From: Massilia sp. IC2-477
Lineage (GTDB): Bacteria; Pseudomonadota; Gammaproteobacteria; Burkholderiales; Burkholderiaceae_D
Reading direction: 5' to 3'
NCBI RefSeq assembly: GCF_020707265.1
Contig: NZ_JAJFEQ010000020.1
Location: 1 to 37,004, forward strand
DNA length: 37,004 bases
Under the pieces are notes generated by a model, which was not told the DNA's origin, did no database searches, and worked only from the letters and a program-made list of their open reading frames with translations. Of this stretch, positions 9,664-17,060 are shown piece by piece (the first letter of the stretch is position 1; every line of letters begins with the position of its first letter). Position numbers and translations under genes: made by a program.

Positions 9664-9776
9664 ACCGTCATCCCGGCGAAGGCCGGGATCCAATTTTGCT
9701 CGCGTTACCGAAACGCCAGCAAACTTGGAGGGAATCATGCCAGTGGCATGATTCCCGCCTTCGCGGGAATGACGTT
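9664..9776. repeat. Compound palindromic intergenic repeat
   Basis: Three nested inverted repeats lie between convergent genes. A left hairpin TCCCGGC-GAAG-GCCGGGA is at 9671-9688. A perfect 11-base-arm palindrome GAATCATGCCA/TGGCATGATTC is centred at 9742. A right hairpin ATTCCCGC-CTTC-GCGGGAAT is at 9751-9770. The two outer hairpins are also complementary to each other (GTCATCCCGGC against the 3' CGGGAATGAC). The CGTCATCCCGGCGAAGGCC core resembles a dispersed repeat common in alpha- and betaproteobacterial genomes. It may double as a bidirectional transcription stop. Confidence 0.7.
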
Positions 9777-9804
9777 TTGAAGCCAACAAAATAACGGGCT
9801 CGTG

Positions 9805-10587
9805 CTACTTGCTGAGGTTGACCGTCCCAGCCGGCGCACTATCCACCGGCTTCCCGAAAATCTGCCGGTACCCCGCATACATCGCGCACTGCAGCAGCAG
9901 CACGAACAGGAAGATCAGCCACATCAAGACCACGCGCGTCATGCTCGATGGGCCCAGCAGCATGGTGATCACGCTGGTGATGCCGATGAAGATCGCGAAC
10001 CAGGCCAGCAGCAGCACGATGAACACGCGCGCGCTGCGCACCACGGCGAAGAAGCTGTAGAAGGTCGCCTTCCCCGCGCTCATCTTCTGCCAGTAGGTCA
10101 GCGGCGCGGCGAAGCACAGCGACATCAGGATGATCACGTCCAGCCCGAACACCGCCATCACGCCCAGCACGTCGCCCGGGGCCACCTGCGGCTGGCCGCC
10201 TTCGCGGCCCTGGCGCGCCATCTGTTCCCAGAATCCCGGATCGACCACGAAGCGCATCAGGAGCGCCATCAGCAGCGACACGCCCAGGTAGATCAGGCCG
10301 ACCTTGCACAGGTCCGGCAGCACCGGCTTGCGAAAACCGGTCAGCAGGACCGGGGGCGTGACGCGCTCGCCGTTCTCGATCATCAGGCAAGCCTTCATGA
10401 AGGCCATCGAGAACGAAGGAATCAAGATCACCGCGATCATTGGCCCGAGCAGGGGTACGGCGCTGATGCCGATGCTGATCAGGATGTTCGCGAACAGCAG
10501 CGTGGTCAGCGCGGCCGGTTGTTTGCGGAACAGGCCGGCGCCTTGCTTGAGCCAGTGCCAGCCGGTGATTGCAGGGATAGAGTTCAT
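9805..10587 (-). CDS. BPSS1780-type multipass inner-membrane protein
   Basis: The 260-residue protein has about six hydrophobic segments (starting near residues 25, 45, 95, 140, 185 and 220) and the conserved N-terminal pattern HWLKQGAGLFRKQP, which I recognise from the Burkholderia BPSS1780 family of unknown function. Its ATG overlaps the stop of thrB as ATGA, so the two are probably translationally coupled. Coupling to homoserine kinase could mean a transport or stability role in amino-acid metabolism, but that is speculation. A compound palindrome follows the gene and probably ends the transcript. Confidence 0.8.
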   Translation of the reverse strand: MNSIPAITGWHWLKQGAGLFRKQPAALTTLLFANILISIGISAVPLLGPMIAVILIPSFSMAFMKACLMIENGERVTPPVLLTGFRKPVLPDLCKVGLIYLGVSLLMALLMRFVVDPGFWEQMARQGREGGQPQVAPGDVLGVMAVFGLDVIILMSLCFAAPLTYWQKMSAGKATFYSFFAVVRSARVFIVLLLAWFAIFIGITSVITMLLGPSSMTRVVLMWLIFLFVLLLQCAMYAGYRQIFGKPVDSAPAGTVNLSK

Positions 10588-11543
10588 GTGGGGAGGTCAG
10601 GGGCGCCGCGCTCGATGCGCGCGCGCAGGATGCGTTCGAAGTGGGTCGGGTCGTGGGGCGTGAGCAGTTCTGCCGCACGCGGGATATGCAGATCGTACAG
10701 GCGCGACAGCCAGAAGCGCAGGGCGCCGGCGCGTAGCATCGGCAGCCAGGCGCCCTGTTCTTCCGCCGTGAACGGGCGCACGGCGTGGTAGGCGGCGAGC
10801 AGGGCGCGCACGCGGGCTTCATCCAGTTCGCCGGTGGCCAGGTCCACGCACCAGTCGTTGACCGTGACGGCGACGTCGAACAGCCAGGTATCGACGCCGG
10901 CAAAGTAAAAGTCGAAGCAGCCGGTCAGGCGTTCGCCCTCGAACATCACGTTGTTGCGGAACAGGTCGGCGTGCACCGGGCCGCGCTGCAAGGCGGCATA
11001 GGTGGCGCCGGCAGCGAACTCGCCCTGGTAGGCCACCTCGCTGCGCAGCAGCGCGGCTTCGGGTTCCGAGATGAGCGGCAGCACCGTGGGCGCGGTGGCG
11101 CGGATCCAGTCGAGGCCGCGCAGGTTGGGCTGCACCAGCGGAAAGGCCTGCCCGGCCAGGTGCATGCGCGCCAGCATGGTGCCGACTTCGGCGCAGTGGA
11201 CAGGTTGCGGATCGAGCTGGGAAGCGCCGGAGAGGCGGCTGACGATGATGGCCGGCTTGCCGTGCAGTGCGACCACCAGTTCGCCTTCGATGGTCGGTAC
11301 CGGCGCCGGCACGGGTATGCCGCGCCCGGCCAGGTGGCGCATCAGCTGCACGTAAAAGGGCAGCTGCTCGAAACCGAGGTTTTCGAAGATGGTGAGCACG
11401 AATTCCCCACGCTCTGTTGTGAGGAAGAAATTGCTGTTGTCGATGCCGGAAGAAATGCCGTCAAGCGCGAGCGCGCGGCCGAGGGGGAACTGCTTGATCC
11501 ACTGGGAAAGGTCGTCCAGCGAGACCGCGGTGAAAACTGCCAT
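10584..11543 (-). CDS. thrB: Homoserine kinase, aminoglycoside-phosphotransferase-like type
   Basis: The 319-residue cytoplasmic kinase phosphorylates L-homoserine to O-phosphohomoserine, the penultimate step of threonine synthesis. It belongs to the protein-kinase-like (APH fold) ThrB of Pseudomonas and Burkholderia, not the GHMP-type ThrB of E. coli. It opens MAVFTAVSLDDLSQWIKQF as expected, has the catalytic motif HADLFRNN (His191, Asp193, Asn198) and the metal-binding DFYFAG that takes the place of DFG. thrC or hom are not adjacent. It is followed, with an ATGA overlap, by the BPSS1780-type membrane gene and preceded by the DUF2782-like gene on the same strand. Confidence 0.93.
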   Translation of the reverse strand: MAVFTAVSLDDLSQWIKQFPLGRALALDGISSGIDNSNFFLTTERGEFVLTIFENLGFEQLPFYVQLMRHLAGRGIPVPAPVPTIEGELVVALHGKPAIIVSRLSGASQLDPQPVHCAEVGTMLARMHLAGQAFPLVQPNLRGLDWIRATAPTVLPLISEPEAALLRSEVAYQGEFAAGATYAALQRGPVHADLFRNNVMFEGERLTGCFDFYFAGVDTWLFDVAVTVNDWCVDLATGELDEARVRALLAAYHAVRPFTAEEQGAWLPMLRAGALRFWLSRLYDLHIPRAAELLTPHDPTHFERILRARIERGAPDLPT

Positions 11544-11601
11544 GTGCTAGCAACAAAGGTGAGGGTCGGCTGCCGTGGCCATCGCGACGGCAGCGCCAGG
11601 A

Positions 11602-12093
11602 TTATTTTTTCTCGACAGGTTCCAGCCGTGGCGGAGGCGGCGCATCGGCGCGCGCAGGCACGCCCGCCTTGGCGGGAGCCGGCGAAGGGGCCGCGGTAGC
11701 CGGATCGGCCGCCTGCTTTTTCGGGTTGCCGAAGTCGAATTCCATGACCTGCCATTGTGGGGCGCGGATCGAGTTGCTCTGGGCGTCGCCGGGTTGGGCG
11801 TTACCAGGTGCAACATTGGGTTTCATGATGTAGCGGCTCTTGCCGCTTTGCACTTCCACTTCGGTAACCGAGCCATCGTTGCCGCGCTTTTCGGTGATGC
11901 GGGTGCGCTCGCGTGGCGGGATGGTGGTGGTCGGCACGTCGCTACCCGGCTCGATACGCTCGAGCTGCGGCGGCGCCTGGCTGGGGCGCGCCTGCTGGGC
12001 CGGCGCCTGCTGTTGGGTCTGCGCCGCGGCCAGGCCGGCGTGCGCGAGCAGGCACAACGTCAGAAGTTTCAGGCGGGAAGATGTGCGCAACAT
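11602..12093 (-). CDS. DUF2782-like secreted or periplasmic protein
   Basis: The 163-residue protein has a signal peptide (about 1-24, ending GLAAAQ), a Gln/Pro/Ala-rich linker, the conserved core PPQLERIEPGSDVPTTTIPP followed by the charged TRITEKRGNDGSVTEVEVQSG strand region and YIMKPN, and a Pro/Ala-rich low-complexity C terminus ending EPVEKK. The core resembles DUF2782, found next to polA and thrB in many betaproteobacteria. Its function is unknown. The ATG at 12093 is preferred over a GTG at 12102 because the AAGGTG that contains the GTG forms its Shine-Dalgarno sequence. It is divergent from polA. Confidence 0.78.
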   Translation of the reverse strand: MLRTSSRLKLLTLCLLAHAGLAAAQTQQQAPAQQARPSQAPPQLERIEPGSDVPTTTIPPRERTRITEKRGNDGSVTEVEVQSGKSRYIMKPNVAPGNAQPGDAQSNSIRAPQWQVMEFDFGNPKKQAADPATAAPSPAPAKAGVPARADAPPPPRLEPVEKK

Positions 12094-12200
12094 GATGGTC
12101 ACCTTGTGTCGTTTAGTTCATTGTAACAAACAGACACGCTTCCCTGTGAAAAGTGTGCAGAGTTTGAACCGCCGCGCCTGCCGTCCCCTGGTACCGAATC

Positions 12201-12209
12201 TGCGATAAT
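12201..12209 (+). promoter_or_regulatory. Predicted extended -10 promoter of polA
   Basis: TGCGATAAT fits an extended -10 element (TGn plus GATAAT). No good -35 hexamer is seen at 16-18 bases. Transcription would begin near 12216, giving a leader of about 34 bases before the ATG at 12250. Confidence 0.4.
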
Positions 12210-12249
12210 GCTGGACACTTTGTCTGCCTTGTTTGCTTCTGCGCCCCCT

Positions 12250-15024
12250 ATGGAAAATACCCTGCTGCTCGTTGACGGTTCCAGCTATCTCTACCGCGCC
12301 TACCACGCGCTGCCCGACCTGCGCAGCGCGGACGGTTTCCCGACCGGCGCCATGCACGGGATGGTCAATATGCTGCGCCGCCTGCGCGCCGACTACCCGG
12401 CGGCCTACATCGCCTGCGTGTTCGACGCCAAGGGCAAGACCTTCCGCGACGACCTCTACCCGGAATACAAGGCCACCCGCGCCTCCATGCCGGAAGACCT
12501 GGGCAAGCAGATCGAACCGATCCACGAAGTGGTGCGCCACCTCGGCTGGCCGATCCTGATGGTCGACGGCGTCGAGGCCGACGACGTGATCGGCACCCTC
12601 GCGGTGCAGGCGGCCGCGCGCGGCATGAAAACCGTGATCTCGACCGGCGACAAGGACCTGGCCCAGCTGGTCAACGACAAGGTCATGCTCATCAATACCA
12701 TGAGCAACGAGAAGCTCGACGAAGCCGGCGTGATTGCCAAGTTCGGCGTGCCGCCGAACCGCATCATCGATTACCTGACCCTGATCGGCGACACCGTCGA
12801 CAACGTCCCCGGCGTGAACAAGTGCGGCCCCAAGACCGCCGTCAAGTGGCTGACCCTGCACGGTTCGCTCGACGGCGTGGTCGAGAACGCCCACGCGATC
12901 ACCGGCGCGGTCGGCGAGAACCTGCGCGCGGCGCTCGAGTGGCTGCCCAAGGGCCGCGAACTGATCACCGTGAAAACCGACTGCGACCTGGTCAACCACG
13001 TGGTCTCGTTCGAGGAAACCCTGGTCGGCCGTCCAGAAGACGCCGAAGCCCTGCGCGAGTTCTTCCAGCGCTACGGCTTCAAGACCATGCTGCGCGACCT
13101 GGGCGGTGGCGGCCGTGCCGATGGCGCAGTGGCACCAGCGCGCGGCGCCGGCCCTGGCGGCGCGCCGCTCAACTCCCCCGAAGGCGCGTCCGGCACCCTG
13201 CCGGGCATGCCCATCATCAAAGGCGAGTACGAGACCGTGCTCACCGAGGAGCAGCTCGACAAGTGGCTGGCGCTGGTCGATGCGGCCGAGCTGACTTCGG
13301 TCGATACCGAAACCACCTCGCTCGACCCGATGACGGCGGAGATGGTCGGCATCTCGCTGTCGGTCGAAGCAGGCAAGGGCGCCTACATCCCGCTGGCGCA
13401 CCGCTACGCCGGCGCGCCCGACCAGCTCGGGCGCGAGCACGTGCTCGAGCGCATGCGTTCCTGGCTGGAGAATCCGGCCAAGCCCAAGCTGGGCCAGAAC
13501 CTGAAGTACGACATGCACATCTTCGAGAACCACGGGGTGAAGCTGGCCGGGATCGTGCACGACACCCTGCTGCAGTCCTACGTGTTCGAGTCGCACAAGC
13601 CGCACGACATGGACACCATGGCGATGCGCCATCTCGGCTACACCACGATTCCCTTTGTCGACGTGTGCGGCAAGGGCGCCAGCATGATCTGCTTCGACCA
13701 GGTCGAATTGAACCGCGCCACCGAGTACGCGGCCGAGGATTCCGACATCACCCTGCGCCTGCACCAGACCATGCTGCCGCACGTCGAAACCGACAAGGGC
13801 CTGACCTACATCTACCGCAACATCGAGATGCCGACCATGGAAGTGCTGCAGAAGATCGAGCGCAACGGCGTCCTGATCGACGCGGCGCTGCTCGAGGTGC
13901 AGTCGTCCGAGCTGGGTGCGCGCATGCTGGAGCTGGAGCAGCAGGCCTATGAACTGGCCGGCGGTCCCTTCAACCTGGGTTCGCCCAAGCAGATCGGCGA
14001 AATCTTCTTTGGCAAACTCGGTCTCCCGGTGATCAAGAAGACCGCCACCGGCGCGCCCTCGACCGACGAAGAGGTGCTGCAAAAGTTGGCCGAAGACTAT
14101 CCGCTGCCGAAGATCCTGCTCGAATACCGCGGCATGTCCAAGCTGAAGTCGACCTACACCGACAAGCTGCCGAAGATGGTCAACCCGAAGACCGGCCGCG
14201 TGCACACCAACTATGCGCAGGCGGTGGCGATCACCGGCCGCCTGTCCTCGAACGAACCGAACCTGCAGAACATCCCGGTGCGCACCGCCGAAGGACGCCG
14301 CATCCGCGAAGCCTTCATTGCGCCGCCGGGCAGCGTGATCGTCTCGGCCGACTATTCGCAGATCGAGCTGCGCATCATGGCGCATATCTCGGGCGACCCG
14401 GCGATGCTCAAGGCCTTTGCGGAAGGCGAGGACATCCACCGCGCTACCGCCGCCGAGATCTTCGGCATCGCGCCGGAAGAAGTGCAGAGCGAGCAGCGCC
14501 GCTATGCGAAGGTGATCAACTTCGGCCTGATCTACGGCATGAGCGCCTTCGGCCTGGCCCAGAACCTGGGCATCGAGCGTTCTGCGGCCTCGAGCTACAT
14601 CGACCGCTATTTCGCCCGCTTCGCCGGCGTCAAGCAGTACATGGACGAGACCCGCCTGCAGGCCAAGGCGCGCGGCTACGTGGAGACCGTGTTCGGCCGC
14701 CGCCTGTGGCTCCCCGAGATCAACTCCCCGAACGGCCCGCGCCGCGCCGGCGCCGAACGCGCGGCGATCAATGCGCCGATGCAGGGCACGGCGGCTGACC
14801 TGATCAAGCTGGCCATGATCGCCGTGCAGGAGTGGCTGGAGACCGACAAGCTGGCGACCCGCATGATCATGCAGGTGCACGACGAACTGGTGCTGGAAGT
14901 GCCGGAAGCCGAGCTGGAACTGGTGCGCGTCAAGCTGCCCGAGCTGATGGCGGGCGTTGCGAAGCTGAACGTGCCGTTGGTGGCGGAGACGGGCGTTGGA
15001 CCGAACTGGGAGCGGGCGCATTGA
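12250..15024 (+). CDS. polA: DNA polymerase I
   Basis: The 924-residue product combines three activities used in Okazaki-fragment processing and gap filling. The 5'-nuclease domain begins VDGSSYLYRAYHAL and carries VFDAKGKTFR and VDGVEADDVIGT. The 3'-5' proofreading domain keeps Exo I (DTETTSLD, Asp352 and Glu354), Exo II (LGQNLKYD) and Exo III (YAAEDSD), so it should proofread. The polymerase domain has motif A (DYSQIELR, Asp701), motif B (RRYAKVINFGLIYG, Lys754) and motif C (VHDE, 876-879). Length is close to E. coli PolA (928). The start at 12250 fits the family; the in-frame ATG at 12208 overlaps the predicted -10 and is unlikely. Confidence 0.97.
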   Translation: MENTLLLVDGSSYLYRAYHALPDLRSADGFPTGAMHGMVNMLRRLRADYPAAYIACVFDAKGKTFRDDLYPEYKATRASMPEDLGKQIEPIHEVVRHLGWPILMVDGVEADDVIGTLAVQAAARGMKTVISTGDKDLAQLVNDKVMLINTMSNEKLDEAGVIAKFGVPPNRIIDYLTLIGDTVDNVPGVNKCGPKTAVKWLTLHGSLDGVVENAHAITGAVGENLRAALEWLPKGRELITVKTDCDLVNHVVSFEETLVGRPEDAEALREFFQRYGFKTMLRDLGGGGRADGAVAPARGAGPGGAPLNSPEGASGTLPGMPIIKGEYETVLTEEQLDKWLALVDAAELTSVDTETTSLDPMTAEMVGISLSVEAGKGAYIPLAHRYAGAPDQLGREHVLERMRSWLENPAKPKLGQNLKYDMHIFENHGVKLAGIVHDTLLQSYVFESHKPHDMDTMAMRHLGYTTIPFVDVCGKGASMICFDQVELNRATEYAAEDSDITLRLHQTMLPHVETDKGLTYIYRNIEMPTMEVLQKIERNGVLIDAALLEVQSSELGARMLELEQQAYELAGGPFNLGSPKQIGEIFFGKLGLPVIKKTATGAPSTDEEVLQKLAEDYPLPKILLEYRGMSKLKSTYTDKLPKMVNPKTGRVHTNYAQAVAITGRLSSNEPNLQNIPVRTAEGRRIREAFIAPPGSVIVSADYSQIELRIMAHISGDPAMLKAFAEGEDIHRATAAEIFGIAPEEVQSEQRRYAKVINFGLIYGMSAFGLAQNLGIERSAASSYIDRYFARFAGVKQYMDETRLQAKARGYVETVFGRRLWLPEINSPNGPRRAGAERAAINAPMQGTAADLIKLAMIAVQEWLETDKLATRMIMQVHDELVLEVPEAELELVRVKLPELMAGVAKLNVPLVAETGVGPNWERAH

Positions 15025-15056
15025 GTATGCGCAGCGAGTAAATCGCCGGGCGCGGC

Positions 15057-15084
15057 TTGAAAATTTGCAATCTTTCCTTAGATT
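15057..15084 (+). promoter_or_regulatory. Predicted sigma-70 promoter of the S41 peptidase gene
   Basis: TTGAAA (5 of 6) and TAGATT (4 of 6) are separated by 16 bases. Transcription would start near 15091, 37 bases before the ATG. A perfect small palindrome CAATCT-TTCCTT-AGATTG (15068-15085) spans the spacer and -10 and could be an operator. Confidence 0.5.
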
Positions 15085-15127
15085 GAGTCGGTGGCAGGAC
15101 CGCCTGTCAGCCCTCACTAAGGAAAAC

Positions 15128-16201
15128 ATGAAAGCATTGCGCGTCCTGGCGGGTCTCCTTCTTGCCGCCAACCTGCTCAGCCTGCCGGCGTCGGCCGAAG
15201 TCCGCATGACCCCCGCCAGCCGCCAGCAGCTGGTGGACACCCTGGCAAAAGAGGTCGACCAGCGCTACGTCTTCCCCGACGTGGCCGGCAAGGTCGCTGC
15301 GGCGCTGCGCGCGCAGCAGCAGCGGGGCGCCTACGACGGCGCCGCCGATGCGCGGCAGCTGTCGGAAGCCTTGAGCCGCGAGATGCAGGCCGCGTCCGGC
15401 GACCGGCACCTGCGCGTGAGCTACAGCGACGACCCGCTCCCCACACAGCAAAGTCATGTCGCGCCGTCGCCGGAAGACAGTGCGCGACGCCTGGCCTGGA
15501 TGCGCTCGAATAACTTCGGTGTGCAGAAGATCGAGCGCCTGCCCCTGAACATCGGTGTGCTGGAGCTGGACGGCTTCATGTCCGCCGCTCACGCGGCCGA
15601 CACCCTGGCCGCCGCCATGACGGCGCTTGCTTATACCGACGCCCTGATCATCGACCTGCGCAACAACGGCGGGGGTGACGCCGCCACCTCGACCCTGCTG
15701 GCGAGCTACCTGCTGGACGGGCGCACCCATCTGAGCGACTTCTACCTCCGCGAAGGCAATCGCCTCGAGCAGCGCTGGAGCCTGGACGTGGTGCCCGGGC
15801 TGCGCTACGGCCAGAAGAAGGAGGTATTCATCCTCACCAGCAAGGACAGCTTTTCGGCGGCGGAAGATTTTGCCTATGCCCTCAAGAACCTGAAGCGCGC
15901 CACCATCGTGGGCGAGACCACGGGCGGCGGCGCCAATGCCGGCAAGGACATCCCCTTGATGCCGCACTTCGTCGCATTCATTCCGCTGAGCCGCCTGAGC
16001 AGCCCGATCACCAAGGCGAATTGGGAAGGCGTCGGCGTCACGCCTGACGTCAAGGTGTGTGCTGCGGACGCCTTGCGAACGGCGCAGCTGGCGATCCTGA
16101 GCAAATGGGCCGCATCCGAACAGGACAGCGAGAGGCTCCGCCAGCTGACGCAGCGCATTGCAGAGCTGGGCCATGTGAACGCGACCGCAGCATGCCGATG
16201 A
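15128..16201 (+). CDS. Secreted S41 family peptidase (C-terminal-processing-protease/tail-specific fold)
   Basis: The 357-residue protein has a signal peptide (about 1-22, ending LPASAE), an N-terminal S41 helical domain (TPASRQQLVDTLAKEVDQRYVFPD), and an S41 core. The core has LIIDLRNNGGGDAATSTLLASYLL, the nucleophile region TSKDSFSAAEDFAYALK and GETTGGGANAG. It has no PDZ domain, which places it with the IRBP-like or TSP-like short S41 proteins rather than CtpA/Prc. Substrates are unknown; a periplasmic or secreted role is inferred. AAGGAAAA precedes the ATG at 15128. A terminator follows. Confidence 0.9.
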   Translation: MKALRVLAGLLLAANLLSLPASAEVRMTPASRQQLVDTLAKEVDQRYVFPDVAGKVAAALRAQQQRGAYDGAADARQLSEALSREMQAASGDRHLRVSYSDDPLPTQQSHVAPSPEDSARRLAWMRSNNFGVQKIERLPLNIGVLELDGFMSAAHAADTLAAAMTALAYTDALIIDLRNNGGGDAATSTLLASYLLDGRTHLSDFYLREGNRLEQRWSLDVVPGLRYGQKKEVFILTSKDSFSAAEDFAYALKNLKRATIVGETTGGGANAGKDIPLMPHFVAFIPLSRLSSPITKANWEGVGVTPDVKVCAADALRTAQLAILSKWAASEQDSERLRQLTQRIAELGHVNATAACR

Positions 16202-16228
16202 GCTGATTTTCACAACGATGCTTGGCGA

Positions 16229-16267
16229 AAGCCCGGGAATTGCGATGGCAAGACCCGGGCTTTTTTC
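16229..16267 (+). terminator. Rho-independent terminator of the S41 gene
   Basis: The stem AAGCCCGGG/CCCGGGCTT is followed by TTTTTT, 28 bases after the S41 stop. The loop of about 20 bases is long but the stem is strong. Confidence 0.85.
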
Positions 16268-16324
16268 TGATCGGAAACTAATTGTCTCGTGCCATCCACG
16301 GTTTACCAATCCATATATTTCGGC

Positions 16325-16358
16325 CAGACCAAATATGCAAATGGACAGACCAAATGTG
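16325..16358. promoter_or_regulatory. Pair of direct repeats upstream of the PEP-CTERM gene
   Basis: CAGACCAAATATG at 16325 and CAGACCAAATGTG at 16346 match at 12 of 13 bases and start 21 bases apart, close to two helical turns. They lie about 80-115 bases ahead of the PEP-CTERM start codon, after the S41 terminator. This fits a regulator bound to one DNA face. The protein is unknown. Confidence 0.5.
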
Positions 16359-16439
16359 ATGCATCCGTGCTAACCTTTCAGCACCACTGACGAGTTCGGC
16401 AGCTGGCACTTCCTTCTCAACACCGATCAGGACCAAGAA

Positions 16440-17030
16440 ATGAAAACAAAAATCATATTGGAGACACTGGTATTGGCTGCGGCACTCACGGCAACCCAGG
16501 CGGGCGCGGCGCCGATTTCCCTGCAAGGCGGCACGGTTACCGCGACCTATAACGGCTCGGCCGACGGCGTGCTGGGACTCGATCACCTGTTCCAGCCTGA
16601 GCCGGGCAGCAACACCTCCGCAATCGATCCCGCCGGCTATCCCGACCTCGAATTCCTGACGGCTGACGGGCTGTTCGGCTTCGATTTCACACCCGGCGGA
16701 CGGCTGGACGTCTACCTCAACCAGCCGAGCGTGGAGGCGGGCCAGTATCGCCTGGTCTTCGACTTCGGCGCCAGCCTGGCACAGGAAATCGGCAGCTTCA
16801 CGCTGCTGGACGCCGGCGCCATCGGCGGCCTGCCGACGCTGTCGGTGCTGAGCGGGACCAGCATTGCGATCGATCTGTCTTCAGTCACCTGGAACGACAC
16901 CTACGCCATGTTCTCGGCGCAGATCGGCACTGCCGCGGCGGTGCCGGAGCCGGGCAGCGTCGGCCTGGCCCTGGCCGGCCTCACCGGCCTGGCCCTGGCC
17001 CGGCGCCGCAAGAGCAGGGCACAACGCTAA
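16440..17030 (+). CDS. PEP-CTERM sorting domain-containing secreted protein
   Basis: The 196-residue protein has a signal peptide (about 1-23, ending AGAAP) and ends with the full exosortase signal: VPEP at 168-171, the hydrophobic helix GLALAGLTGLALA and the basic RRRK tail. Exosortase/archaeosortase-family enzymes recognise this signal in Gram-negative bacteria that make exopolysaccharide. The 140-residue body has no recognised domain (beta-rich, GGRLDVYLNQPSVEAGQYRLVFDFG). The pectinase gene begins 31 bases downstream, so they probably share a transcript. No exosortase gene is in the window. A weak AGGA precedes the ATG. Confidence 0.9.
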   Translation: MKTKIILETLVLAAALTATQAGAAPISLQGGTVTATYNGSADGVLGLDHLFQPEPGSNTSAIDPAGYPDLEFLTADGLFGFDFTPGGRLDVYLNQPSVEAGQYRLVFDFGASLAQEIGSFTLLDAGAIGGLPTLSVLSGTSIAIDLSSVTWNDTYAMFSAQIGTAAAVPEPGSVGLALAGLTGLALARRRKSRAQR

Positions 17031-17060
17031 TCCCATTCCATCCTGTTCCAGGAGGTTCAC

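Noticed and set aside
12118..15240. A 1040-codon open frame antisense to polA
   Set aside because: Its translation is Ala/Arg/His/Val-rich without motifs, and polA on the other strand has every catalytic motif; GC-rich genes leave the opposite strand open.
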